From: CBDHFN01 sp965262605
Lineage (GTDB): Bacteria; Pseudomonadota; Alphaproteobacteria; JASGCL01
Assembly (NCBI GenBank): GCA_965262605.1
Contig: CBDHFN010000002.1
Coordinates: 1-64,000 of the forward strand
Direction of reading: 5' to 3'
Length of the DNA: 64,000 nt
The notes below the pieces were generated by a model. It was not told where the DNA came from. It did no database searches and saw only the letters and a list, made by a program, of their open reading frames with translations. Position 1 is the stretch's first letter. The number at the start of each line of letters is the position of its first letter. This document shows, piece after piece, positions 18,598 to 28,000 of the stretch. The position numbers were made by a program, and so were the translations under genes.

Positions 18598-21533
18598 GGA
18601 TCGCGGGCAAAGGGATCATTGATCGCGGCCAAACAGTGGGCTTCCGCTTCGACGGGCGCGATTATACCGGGTTTGAAACCGACACGCTTGCCTCGGCGCT
18701 GCTGGCGGGCGGCGTCAGGCTGTTTGGCCGCAGCTTCAAGTATCACCGCCCGCGCGGGGTGGTGACCGCAGGGTCGGAAGAACCTTCGGCACTGGTCACC
18801 GTCGGGCAGGGGGCGGCACAGGTTCCCAACGTCCGCGCCACCCAACAGGAAATCTACGCCAACCTTGAAGCGCGCAGCCAGAACCGCTGGCCCAGCCTGT
18901 CGCTGGACGTGATGGAGGTGAACGACCTTTTTGCCCCATTCCTGAACGCCGGGTTCTATTACAAGACCTTCATGTGGCCGCGCAGCTTCTGGGAAAGGCT
19001 TTATGAACCGGCGATCCGCCGGGCGGCGGGACTGGGGGCCTTGTCCGGCAAGTCGAACGAAGAGGTTTACGAAAAGGCCTGGGCCTTTTGCGATCTGCTG
19101 GTGGTCGGCTCTGGCCCCGCCGGGCTGATCGCGGCACTGGCCGCCGGGCGCGCCGGGGCCAGTGTGATCCTGGCCGAGGAAGATCAGGCGATGGGCGGCC
19201 GCCTTCTGGCCGAATGCGAAGAGGTTGGTGGCAAGCCCGGGCATCTGTGGGTCGCTGATGTTCTGGCCGAGCTGAAAAGCCTGCCCAATGTGCGGCTGAT
19301 GACCCGCACCACGGTCACGGGTGCCTATGATGGCGGCACCTACGGCGCGCTGGAACGGGTGGGCCTGCATGTCGCCCGTCCGCCAAAGGATCTGCCGCGC
19401 GAATGTTTCTGGCGGATCGTGGCCAAACGGGCGATTCTTGCCGCAGGCGCGCAGGAACGCCAGATCGCCTTTCCGATGAACGACCGGCCGGGCGTGATGA
19501 CCGCAGGCGCGGTGCGCGCTTATCTGAACCGTTGGGGTGTGGCCCCGGGGCAGGCGGTGACGATCTTTGCCAACAACGACAATGCCCACCGCACCGCCCG
19601 TGATTTCGCGGCGGCAGGGGTCAGGGTCGCGGCCGTGATCGACGTGCGCGAAGACGCGCCGGTGACGGGCGACTGGCCAACCTACGCTGGGGCGCAGGTG
19701 ATCGCAACGAAAGGCCGTATGGCGCTGCGCGAAATCACCATCCGCACCGCCTCGGGGGCCGAGGAAAAGATTGCCACCGATTGTCTGGCGGTGTCCGGCG
19801 GCTGGAATCCGACGCTGCACCTGACCTGCCACCTGAACGGCCGCCCGACCTGGCGCGAGGATATCGCGGCATTCGTCCCCGTCCCCGGCATGGTTCCGGG
19901 GCTGGAGGCTGTTGGCGCGGCGAATGGCAGCATGTCCACCACGGCCGCCCTTGCCGAAGGTCTGGCGGGCGCTGGGGCTGCCTTGCAGGCGCTGGGCCTG
20001 AAGACTGCGAAGCTGGACCTGCCGCAGGCCGAAAACGGCGGCACACGGCTTCAGGCCTTCTGGCAGGTGACGGAGGCGAAAGGCCGCGCTTGGCTGGATC
20101 TGGCCAATGATGTAACGACCAAGGACGTGCGCCTGGCCGCCCAGGAAGGTTTCCGGTCGGTCGAACATATGAAGCGCTACACGACCCAAGGCATGGCCCC
20201 CGATCAGGGCAAGAATTCCAACGTCGCCGCCCTTGCGGTTCTGGCCGACGCCACCGGGCGCGGCATTTCCGACACCGGCCTCACCACCTTCCGCCCGCCC
20301 TATGTGCCGGTCTCGATCGCCGCCCTTGGCGCCGGCGGGCAGGGTATGGGCTTTGCCCCGCAGCGCTTCACCACCTCGCACAAGGCAGCCATTGAACGTG
20401 GCGCACCGATGATCGAGGCAGGCCTCTGGTATCGCCCCTCCTACTTCCCGCGCCCCCGCGAGGCGACCTGGCGCCAGTCCTGCGACCGCGAGGTGGCGTC
20501 GGTCAGGAACCGGGTCGGCATCTGCGATGTCTCGACCCTTGGCAAGATCGACATTCAGGGCCCGGACGCCGGGCGCTTCCTTGATTTCCTCTACACCAAC
20601 AGCTTTTCGACCCTGCAACCGGGCCGTGTCCGCTATGGGCTGATGCTGCGCGAAGACGGGCTGGTGATGGATGACGGAACAACCGCGCGCCTTGCGCCCG
20701 ATCATTATCTGATGACCACCACCACCGCCGCCGCGGGTCAGGTGATGCGCCATCTGGATTTTGTCCAGCAGGCCTTTTGCGCGGATTGGAAAGTGCGGGC
20801 GGTTTCGGTCACCGAACAATGGGCGCAATTCGCCATCGCCGGCCCCCTGGCGCGCGAACTTCTGAACTCGATTCTTGACGCGCCGCTTGATGATGCGGCC
20901 TTTCCCTTCCTGTCCTGCGGCACGGTCCGCCTTGGTGGGGTCGAGGCACGGCTGTTCCGCATTTCTTTCTCGGGCGAGCTTGGCTATGAAATTGCGGTTC
21001 CCGCCCGCTACGGCGAAGCGCTTTACCGGGATCTGGTGGCGCGTGCCGAAAGCTTTGGCGGCTGCGCCTACGGGATGGAGGCGCTGAATGTGCTGCGCGT
21101 TGAGAAAGGGTTCATCACCCATGCCGAAATCCACGGCCGGGTGACAGCCTTCGACGTTGGCCTGCAGGGAATGATGAGCCAGAAGAAGGACTTCATCGGC
21201 AAGGCTGCCAGCCAGCGCCCCGGACTTCTGGGGCCCGAACGCGAACAGCTGGTGGGGCTGAAGCCGCTGGCCCCTGAAAAGCCGATCGGCGCTGGCGCGC
21301 ATCTTTTCGATGCGGGCGCGGACCCGATCCGCCAGAATGATCAGGGCTACGTCACCTCGGCCTGCTGGTCGCCCACACTTTCAACCCATCTTGGGCTGGC
21401 CTTCCTCAGGAATGGTCGTGCGCGGCTTGGTCAGTCGGTGCGGCTGGTGGATCATATGCGCGGCACCGATCTTTTGTGCGAAGTCACTGGACCGGTCTTC
21501 TTTGACCCGGAAGGAGGGCGCGCCCGTGGCTAA
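18594..21533 (+). CDS. soxA: Sarcosine oxidase alpha subunit
   Basis: 979 residues, full length and intact. The N-terminal 2Fe-2S-like (Fer2_4) region 'GFETDTLASALLAGGVRLFG' is followed by the NAD(FAD)-binding 'DLLVVGSGPAGLIAALAAGR' near residue 165 and 'NDRPGVMTAGAVRAYLNRWG'. The C-terminal half is an aminomethyltransferase (GcvT-like) domain that binds THF ('VGICDVSTLGKIDIQGPDAG', 'FSGELGYEIAVPA', 'VEKGFITHAEI'). Together with SoxB, SoxD and SoxG it oxidises sarcosine and captures formaldehyde as methylene-THF in the cytosol. It overlaps soxD by four bases, and the soxG start lies within its last codons. Confidence 0.97.
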   Translation: MRIAGKGIIDRGQTVGFRFDGRDYTGFETDTLASALLAGGVRLFGRSFKYHRPRGVVTAGSEEPSALVTVGQGAAQVPNVRATQQEIYANLEARSQNRWPSLSLDVMEVNDLFAPFLNAGFYYKTFMWPRSFWERLYEPAIRRAAGLGALSGKSNEEVYEKAWAFCDLLVVGSGPAGLIAALAAGRAGASVILAEEDQAMGGRLLAECEEVGGKPGHLWVADVLAELKSLPNVRLMTRTTVTGAYDGGTYGALERVGLHVARPPKDLPRECFWRIVAKRAILAAGAQERQIAFPMNDRPGVMTAGAVRAYLNRWGVAPGQAVTIFANNDNAHRTARDFAAAGVRVAAVIDVREDAPVTGDWPTYAGAQVIATKGRMALREITIRTASGAEEKIATDCLAVSGGWNPTLHLTCHLNGRPTWREDIAAFVPVPGMVPGLEAVGAANGSMSTTAALAEGLAGAGAALQALGLKTAKLDLPQAENGGTRLQAFWQVTEAKGRAWLDLANDVTTKDVRLAAQEGFRSVEHMKRYTTQGMAPDQGKNSNVAALAVLADATGRGISDTGLTTFRPPYVPVSIAALGAGGQGMGFAPQRFTTSHKAAIERGAPMIEAGLWYRPSYFPRPREATWRQSCDREVASVRNRVGICDVSTLGKIDIQGPDAGRFLDFLYTNSFSTLQPGRVRYGLMLREDGLVMDDGTTARLAPDHYLMTTTTAAAGQVMRHLDFVQQAFCADWKVRAVSVTEQWAQFAIAGPLARELLNSILDAPLDDAAFPFLSCGTVRLGGVEARLFRISFSGELGYEIAVPARYGEALYRDLVARAESFGGCAYGMEALNVLRVEKGFITHAEIHGRVTAFDVGLQGMMSQKKDFIGKAASQRPGLLGPEREQLVGLKPLAPEKPIGAGAHLFDAGADPIRQNDQGYVTSACWSPTLSTHLGLAFLRNGRARLGQSVRLVDHMRGTDLLCEVTGPVFFDPEGGRARG

Positions 21534-22074
21534 ACTCATCACCAAATCCGCCACCGAAGGGCTGCTTCCGCTGACGATCGGTACGCTGACCCTGTCGGAC
21601 GCCAGCCCGAAACGGCTGACCGCCATTGCGCCCTATCCGGGTGCAGAGGCCGCTGTGGCCGAGGTCTTGCGGGCCGCGGGTCTGGACTGGCCGATGCCGA
21701 ACAGGGCGGCAAAAGGGGCGAAAAGCGTCTGCCTCTGGTCAGGCCGCGATCAGGCCTTCCTGACCGATCTCTCCCCACCCGCAGGGCTTGCAGGGCAGGC
21801 CGCACTGACCGATCTCAGTGATGGATGGGTCGGGCTGAAACTGACCGGGCCAGATGCCGCCGCAACTCTTGCACGCCTGATCCCCATCGACCTGTCGCCC
21901 GGTGCCTTCCCGGATGGGGCCAGCGCCCGCACGGGTCTGGGTCATATGTCGGTTTTGCTGCATCGCTCGTCCAACCGCTCTTTCATGCTTTACCTCTTCC
22001 GATCGATGGCGGCGTCAGCGGTGCATGAAATCGAAGGCGCGATGAAATCGCTCGCGGCTCGCGCCCTGATCTGA
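21526..22074 (+). CDS. soxG: Sarcosine oxidase gamma subunit
   Basis: 182 residues. The GTG at 21526 is chosen because AAGGAGG lies at 21511-21517 and the reading overlaps the soxA stop by eight bases, a typical coupling. The product begins 'VAKLITKSATEGLLPLTIGT' and ends 'AVHEIEGAMKSLAARALI'. The central 'LSDGWVGLKLTGPDAAATLA' and 'MSVLLHRSSNRSFMLYLFRS' fit the GcvT-like gamma subunit. Last gene of soxBDAG, followed by a double hairpin repeat. Confidence 0.93.
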   Translation: MAKLITKSATEGLLPLTIGTLTLSDASPKRLTAIAPYPGAEAAVAEVLRAAGLDWPMPNRAAKGAKSVCLWSGRDQAFLTDLSPPAGLAGQAALTDLSDGWVGLKLTGPDAAATLARLIPIDLSPGAFPDGASARTGLGHMSVLLHRSSNRSFMLYLFRSMAASAVHEIEGAMKSLAARALI

Positions 22075-22081
22075 GGCCGAC

Positions 22082-22206
22082 GGGGGGCGCTGCCCCCCGC
22101 ACCCCCCGGAGTATTTGAGCCAAGATGAATGAACTGATTTCATCTTGGCTCAAATACTCTCGGGGGTGAATGGCCCGAGAGGGCCAGAGGGGGCGGACAG
22201 CCCCCT
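22082..22206. repeat. Back-to-back intergenic hairpin repeats (two copies), likely bidirectional terminator
   Basis: Copy A (plus, 22082-22129) is GGGGGGC/GCCCCCC, then C6GGA, then GTATTTGAGCCAAGATGAA. Copy B (minus, 22139-22206) is the same element inverted. Together they form a 21-bp perfect inverted repeat (22109-22129 with 22139-22159) around an 8-base loop. A third copy lies at 32368-32421. The position between soxG and dnaG suits transcription termination. Confidence 0.8.
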
Positions 22207-22240
22207 TGCCCGCTTCGGATCAAGGGCCGATAAGAGAATC

Positions 22241-24222
22241 ATGAGCCTGCCACCCGGATTCCTTGAAGACCTGCGCACCCGCGTGACCCTGTCACGGATC
22301 GTCGGGCGCAAGGTCACTTGGGATCAGCGCAAGTCCAATCAGGCCAAGGGCGATTTGTGGGCGCCATGCCCCTTCCATCAGGAAAAAAGCGCCTCGTTCC
22401 ATGTCGATGACCGCAAGGGCTATTATTACTGCTTTGGATGTCATGCGAAGGGCGATGCCGTCACCTTCCTGCGCGAAAGCGAAAACATGTCCTTCATGGA
22501 GGCGGTCGAAGTGCTGGCGCGCGAGGCGGGCCTGCAGATGCCCGCCGCCGATCCGCGTGCGGCGGAACGGTCAGATCACCGGACAGAGCTGGCAAAGGTG
22601 ATGGAAGAGGCGCTGAAATTCTACCGCCTGCAGCTGAAGACGGCCGCGGGCGCTGCGGCGCGGACCTATCTTGCCGGGCGCAACTGACCGAGGCGGGCTG
22701 CGACCGCTTCGAAATTGGCTTTGCCACCGACGGCTGGCAGGGGCTGTGGGATCACCTCAAGGCCAAGGGTATCGCCGATGATCTGATCCTTGGCGCCGGG
22801 CTTGCCAAAGCCAGTACCAAGGGCAAGGCCCCCTATGACGTCTTTCGCAACCGGATCATGTTTCCGATCCGAGATGCGCGCGGCCGTTGCACGGCCTTTG
22901 GGGGCCGGGCAATGGACCCGGCCGACAGTGCAAAATACCTGAACAGTCCTGAAACCGAACTGTTCGACAAGGGTCGCAGCCTATATAACCATGGCCCGGC
23001 GCGGGAAGCCTGCGCCAAGGACAAGCCGTTGATCGTCGCCGAAGGCTACATGGACGTCATCGCCCTGGTCGAGGCGGGATTTACCGGCGCGGTGGCCCCC
23101 CTTGGCACCGCCATCACCGAAGACCAGCTGCGATTGATGTGGCGGCTGTCGCCCGAACCCCTGATCATGCTGGATGGCGATACAGCGGGCATTCGCGCGG
23201 CCCTTCGGTTGATCGACCTTGCCCTGCCGATGGTGGAGGCAGGTCAGGCTTTGCGCTTCGTCATGCTGCCCGAAGGGATGGATCCCGACGATCTGATCCG
23301 CACCCGTGGCGCCGCCGCGATGCAGGCGGCCCTTGATGCGGCCGAACCGATGGTCAACCTGCTGTGGCGCCGCGAAACCGATGGCAAGGTGCTGGACAGC
23401 CCCGAACGCAAGGCGGCGCTGGACAAGAACCTGCGCGCGGTCCTGAAGCGCATCACCGATCCTTCGATCCGTGCCCATTACGGCGACGAGATCAAGCGCC
23501 TGCGCGAGGGTCTGTTCGGCACCCGCCCGCCCGCCCGTGCCTTCATCGGCGGTGGCAGGTTTGAGGCGCGCCACCCGGGCAAACGCGGCAAGTTCGGCGT
23601 GCCCGCCAATCTGCCGCCAACGCCCGCCACCCGCAGCTCGCTTCTGGCCACCGCAATCGGCACTGGCGCCGAGGAGGAGTTGCGCGAAGCGATGATCCTG
23701 GCGATCTGCCTGACCCACCCGAACCTGATCGCCCCGTTCGAGAGCCAGCTTGAACGGATGCACCTGACCGGTCCGGGCCATGAACGCCTGCGGGACGCGA
23801 TGCTGACGGCCGCCCATGACGGCATGCCCGCCGATTGCCCACCCGCCGTCTTTCACCGCATGATCGCGCCGCAAGTGGCCGACACCCTTGAAAGGTTGTT
23901 TGCCCAGACCCACATCCAGTCTGCACCGCCGGTGCGCAATCATCAGGATCATGACCTGGCGCGCATGTGTCTGGCAGAAGAATTGGCCAAACTGGCAGCC
24001 CGCCGTGGCATCAAGGCCGAAATCGAGGATGCGATGGAAGATCTGACAGGCCTCGCCGATGAAGGTGTTACCTGGCGCCTGTCGCAGGCCGCCGCAGCAA
24101 GCCACCAGGCCAACCGTTCCAAGCTGAACGACAGCACCGATATAGGCGAAGATCGCGCCGCCCTTTCAGCGGCTTTGCAGCGCCTGATCGACGGCGCGGT
24201 CTGGGAAAAGAAGCGTCACTGA
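22241..24222 (+). CDS. dnaG: DNA primase DnaG, one frameshift
   Basis: Synthesises RNA primers at the replication fork. The N-terminus 'MSLPPGFLEDLRTRVTLSRI' leads into the CHC2 zinc ribbon ('CPFHQEKSASFHV', 'YYCFGCHAKGDAVTF'). The catalytic TOPRIM domain follows ('VAEGYMDVIAL', 'MLDGDTAGIRAA'), then a DnaB-interacting C-terminal helical region. The frame changes near 22680, between 'AAARTYLAGR' and 'LTEAGCDRFEIGFA'. Total ~650 residues, normal. It is followed 110 bases later by rpoD, the classic dnaG-rpoD arrangement. As an essential gene the shift is almost certainly a sequence error. Confidence 0.95.
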
Positions 24223-24332
24223 AATGACCGTGCGGCGGCCCCTTCGATTCGGCGCCGCGATTCGATAGAACCCGGAGGAATGATTCGATTCGCGCGAATC
24301 ACCTCGACAGAGATTCAGAGCAAGGAGCGCCC

Positions 24333-26323
24333 ATGGCCGCCAAGGACAGCGACGATCAGAAGCCGGAAGTCGAGGAAAACGAACATTCGCTGGACATGAG
24401 CCAGGCCGCCATCAAGCGGATGATCGGGGATGCGCGCGAACGCGGTTACATCACCTACGACCAGCTCAATCAGGCGCTGCCGCCCGAACAGGTGTCCTCG
24501 GAACAGATCGAAGACGTGATGTCGATGCTGTCCGAAATGGGCATCAACGTCATCGAGGAAGACGAGAACGAGGAAACCGAGGGCGGCGCCCTTGTCGAAA
24601 CCTCGACCTCGCGCGAAGTGACTTTGGCCACCGCCACCGGCGAGGCGCTGGACCGCACCGATGACCCGGTGCGCATGTATCTGCGTGAAATGGGTTCGGT
24701 CGAACTGCTGAGCCGCGAGGGCGAGATTGCCATCGCCAAACGGATCGAGGCCGGGCGCAACACGATGATCGCGGGCCTGTGTGAAAGCCCGCTGACCTTT
24801 CAGGCCATCACAATCTGGCGCGACGAACTTCTGAACGAAGACATTCTTCTGCGCGACGTGATCGACCTGGAAGCCACCTTCGGCCGCACGCTGGACGGCG
24901 AAACCGAAATTGACGGCACGGTGCTGGAAGGCGTCGAACTGCCGACCGATGCCGGTCCGGTGCGCGGCGGCGGTGACGAGCCGGAACTTGACGCGGATGG
25001 CAACCCGCTTTTGCGTGCCGAAGACGACGACGAAGATGACGAAGCCACCGCAATGTCGCTGGCGGCGATGGAAGCGGCGCTGAAGCCCAAGGTTCTGGAA
25101 ACCCTGGAAGTCATCGCGCATGATTATGCCGAACTGGCCGAAATGCAGGATCTGCGCATGTCGGCGACCCTGAACGAAGACGGCTCCTTCTCGAAGGCCG
25201 ACGAAGCCGCCTATCAGAAACTGCGGTCCGAAATCGTGCTGCTGGTCAACGAACTTCACCTGCACAACAACCGCATCGAAGCGCTGATCGACCAGCTTTA
25301 CGGCATCAACCGCAAGATCATGCAGCTTGACAGCGGCATGGTGAAACTCGCCGACGCCGCCCGCATCAACCGTCGTGAATTCATCGACGAATATCGTGGC
25401 TATGAACTTGACCCCCAGTGGCAGGACCGGATGGCGGCGAAAGCCGGGCGGGGCTGGCAGGCGCTGATCGAAAAGTCGCGCGACAAGGTCGAAGAACTGC
25501 GCAACGAAATGGCCAAGATCGGCCAGTATGTCGGCGTCGACATCACCGAATTCCGCCGGATCGTCAATCAGGTGCAGAAGGGCGAGAAAGAGGCGCGTCA
25601 GGCCAAGAAGGAAATGGTCGAGGCCAACCTGCGTCTGGTGATTTCCATCGCCAAGAAATACACAAACCGCGGCTTGCAATTCCTTGATCTTATTCAGGAA
25701 GGCAATATTGGCCTGATGAAGGCGGTCGATAAATTTGAATACCGCCGCGGCTACAAGTTCAGCACCTATGCGACATGGTGGATCCGGCAGGCGATCACCC
25801 GTTCCATCGCCGATCAGGCCCGCACCATCCGTATTCCCGTGCACATGATCGAAACGATCAACAAGCTGGTGCGCACCGGCCGTCAGATGCTGCACGAAAT
25901 CGGCCGCGAACCGACGCCGGAAGAACTGGCCGAAAAGCTTCAGATGCCCTTGGAAAAGGTCCGCAAGGTGATGAAGATCGCCAAGGAACCGATTTCGCTG
26001 GAGACGCCCGATCGGCGACGAGGAAGACAGCCAGCTTGGCGACTTCATCGAAGACAAGAACGCCATCCTGCCCCTGGATTCTGCCATTCAGGAAAACCTG
26101 AAGGAAACCACCACGCGGGTGCTGGCATCGCTGACGCCCCGCGAAGAACGGGTGTCTGCGGATGCGGTTTGGCATCGGCATGAACACCGACCATACGCTT
26201 GAGGAAGTGGGTCAGCAGTTTAGCGTGACGCGCGAACGGATCCGGCAGATCGAGGCGAAGGCGCTGAGGAAGCTGAAGCATCCGAGCAGGTCAAGGAAGC
26301 TTAGGAGTTTCCTGGATCAGTGA
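24333..26323 (+). CDS. rpoD: Primary sigma factor RpoD, two frameshifts near 3' end
   Basis: Housekeeping sigma-70. Region 1.1 is at ~residues 20-90, followed by 'DDPVRMYLREMGSVELLSRE' (region 1.2). An acidic non-conserved region is rich in Asp/Glu ('AEDDDEDDEATA'). Region 2 has 'FSTYATWWIRQAITRSIADQ', and region 3 'RIPVHMIETINKLVRTGRQM'. After shifts near 26008 and 26155, region 4 reads 'DHTLEEVGQQFSVTRERIRQ' and the gene ends 'RKLRSFLDQ' at 26323. Total ~660 residues. All sigma regions are recoverable, so the shifts look like errors. Confidence 0.96.
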
Positions 26324-26796
26324 GCGCAAAGGACTTTCTAGACCGCGTTGCCGAACCCGATGTCGTTGCGCTTGAGCAGGACTATGGAGATGAGCGAACC
26401 GCATATCATGCGGTTCACTCGGTGGATGCTCTGGCGGCGCACATCTACCACGATCTTATCTCTGCGGGTCATGTCTTTCTTTCAACTACCAGGGATGATC
26501 TTGCCTTTCGCGAATCTTTAGCACAAAGCCACGCTGATTTCGCGCTGCTTCGTGACTTGGCTAAAGCTCTCAAGCACGTGCGTTTGACGAGGGGAAACCC
26601 CGAAGTATCACAAGCAAGCCAAGTGTCGCCGCGTCGCCTCGGTTGGGATCAAATGCGCTGGGATGAAGCAAGATCGGACAGCCCGCCTCAGGTCGTGGTG
26701 GAGACAAACTCCGGTGACTTTCGGCCTATTGAAACAATCGCTCGGACGAGCTTGGACATGCTCAAGAGCCTTATGAAAACGTATTCGCTTGCTTAG
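26320..26796 (+). CDS. Hypothetical protein overlapping rpoD stop
   Basis: A 158-residue protein I do not recognise. The GTG at 26320 overlaps the rpoD TGA by four bases and has AGGAG about ten bases upstream. The sequence looks like a real helical soluble protein ('AYHAVHSVDALAAHIYHDLI', 'AQSHADFALLRDLAKALKHV', 'IARTSLDMLKSLMKTYSLA'), with no signal peptide or membrane segment. Its codons use more A/T in third positions than the neighbours, suggesting later acquisition. No catalytic motif is evident; a cluster of His residues at ~28-43 could be coincidental. Confidence 0.65.
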   Translation: MSAKDFLDRVAEPDVVALEQDYGDERTAYHAVHSVDALAAHIYHDLISAGHVFLSTTRDDLAFRESLAQSHADFALLRDLAKALKHVRLTRGNPEVSQASQVSPRRLGWDQMRWDEARSDSPPQVVVETNSGDFRPIETIARTSLDMLKSLMKTYSLA

Positions 26797-27133
26797 CATT
26801 GATCCCGGTTTCGTGCGAAAGCGGCCCCCAAAGCGCGGGGCCATCGCCCCGCGCGGCGCGACCGACCTGTGCCGCCCTGCCCGTGCGCCCGGCGCACGGG
26901 CAGCGCCCGCCCTCCGGCGGCGGGCGCTTCGCACCCGCCAGGGCAGGCGCCGCCCGTGCACAACCGTTTGTTTTGTCCGATATCCCCGCCCTTGGCCTTC
27001 GCTTGCGCTCCAGCCAATCGGGCCGGGTAACGCGCCACTGGCGCGTTCCCTGGCGGCCCTCTGTCTATGTTCTCGGAGCTCAGGTCTCGGGTCTACGAAG
27101 CGAATAGAGATGCGCCGCCAAACACGCCCCAAG
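26797..27133. other. Palindrome-rich intergenic region
   Basis: No gene supported. Four strong inverted repeats occur: GCGCGGGGC/GCCCCGCGC (26833-26854, loop 4), GCCCGTGCGCC/GGCGCACGGGC (26879-26901, one central base), GCGCCCGCC/GGCGGGCGC (26903-26927, loop 7) and AACGCGCCA/TGGCGCGTT (about 27029-27047, one central base). None has a T-run. May form an extended RNA or cruciform structure. Confidence 0.6.
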
Positions 27134-27206
27134 CCCTAAAATCTGGTTAACGAAAAATCGCAACCATTTGAAACGGAACACATTTCACTTTTGTCCAGAT
27201 CTGGAC
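27134..27206 (-). repeat. GTCCAnATnTGGAC-headed intergenic element, copy 3
   Basis: On the minus strand it begins with the palindrome GTCCAGATCTGGAC (27193-27206), then an AT-rich stretch with TTTTTCGT at offsets 50-57 and ATTTTAGGG at offsets 65-73, exactly as in copy 1 (1166-1238). It lies 44 bases downstream of the cbiX-like stop, in the same orientation as that gene. Confidence 0.6.
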
Positions 27207-27250
27207 GCTGCCCGTGGAATCTCCGTCACAAGCCAGACCCACCCGCGAAA

Positions 27251-27961
27251 CTACCCCACCGCCGCCTCCCTCAACGCCGCCGCGATGATCGCCGGAACCT
27301 CGGGCCGCGCGCCCAAGGGGGCGAGGCACGGCCCGGGGAAACCCGCGCCGGTCAGGGCCGCCGGAATATCGGTCAGCACATGCCCCCAGCGGGCCACAAA
27401 CAGCGGCAGGCAAATCGCCCGGTCGCCGACATCCGATGCAACAGACTGCAACGAAGGCTCTTCCTCGATGAACCCCAGCCGGACCTCGCGAAAGGCCAGC
27501 GCCGCCCTGACCGCGTCGGCGATCCGCTGGGCTGCTTCGGCGGGCGCGCGGCTGCGGCCAGACCCGTGCGCCGCCAGCACCAGAACCGTCTCGGGGATCT
27601 TCCACTCCCGCCCCAACACGGCGATCCGCGCGGCCCGGATCGCCAGATCGGCCGTGGCTTTCAGCGTGCCAAAGGCGGGCAGCCGGGTCAGGCCAGGCGC
27701 CCCTGCTGCCGCCAGCCGGTCGGGCAGGGCGGTGCGGGTGAACCAGCCTTCGGCCATGAAGAACGGCAAGACCAGCGGCGTTTCCAGATGGGCCAGCGCC
27801 TGTTCCAGCGCGCCGGGGGCGGCCAGCGTCGCCGATCCAAGCCGCCAGCCCGGCATCAGGGCCGCCACGCTGGCGGTCAGGCGGGCAAGATCGGCCTCGG
27901 CGGGGTCCGGGTCCGACGGTTGGCCATGGGCGGCGATCAGGGCAAAGCGGGTCTGGGTCAT
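27251..27961 (-). CDS. CbiX-type sirohydrochlorin chelatase-like protein
   Basis: 236 residues. The start 'MTQTRFALIAAHGQPSDPDP' carries the N-terminal His of the CbiX/SirB fold, and a second 'LVLAAHGSGRSRAPAEAAQR' begins the second half, so the protein looks like two tandem CbiX domains. Members insert Co2+ or Fe2+ into sirohydrochlorin for cobalamin or siroheme; which metal cannot be read from sequence. It lies downstream of modC (39-base gap) on the same strand, so it may be co-transcribed with the molybdate operon. The window's corrinoid methyl-transfer genes would use cobalamin. Confidence 0.8.
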   Translation of the reverse strand: MTQTRFALIAAHGQPSDPDPAEADLARLTASVAALMPGWRLGSATLAAPGALEQALAHLETPLVLPFFMAEGWFTRTALPDRLAAAGAPGLTRLPAFGTLKATADLAIRAARIAVLGREWKIPETVLVLAAHGSGRSRAPAEAAQRIADAVRAALAFREVRLGFIEEEPSLQSVASDVGDRAICLPLFVARWGHVLTDIPAALTGAGFPGPCLAPLGARPEVPAIIAAALREAAVG

Positions 27962-28000
27962 CCGCGCACACTAGCCATAACGCCGGCAGGGTCCATCTGG

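Noticed and set aside
18444..21302. 952-residue open frame antisense to soxA
   Set aside because: Mirror of a GC-rich gene; composition is low in hydrophobic order, and soxA on the other strand is full length and family-typical.
24315..26087. 590-residue open frame antisense to rpoD
   Set aside because: Shadow frame with His/Phe/Gln-rich translation; rpoD is unmistakable on the plus strand.
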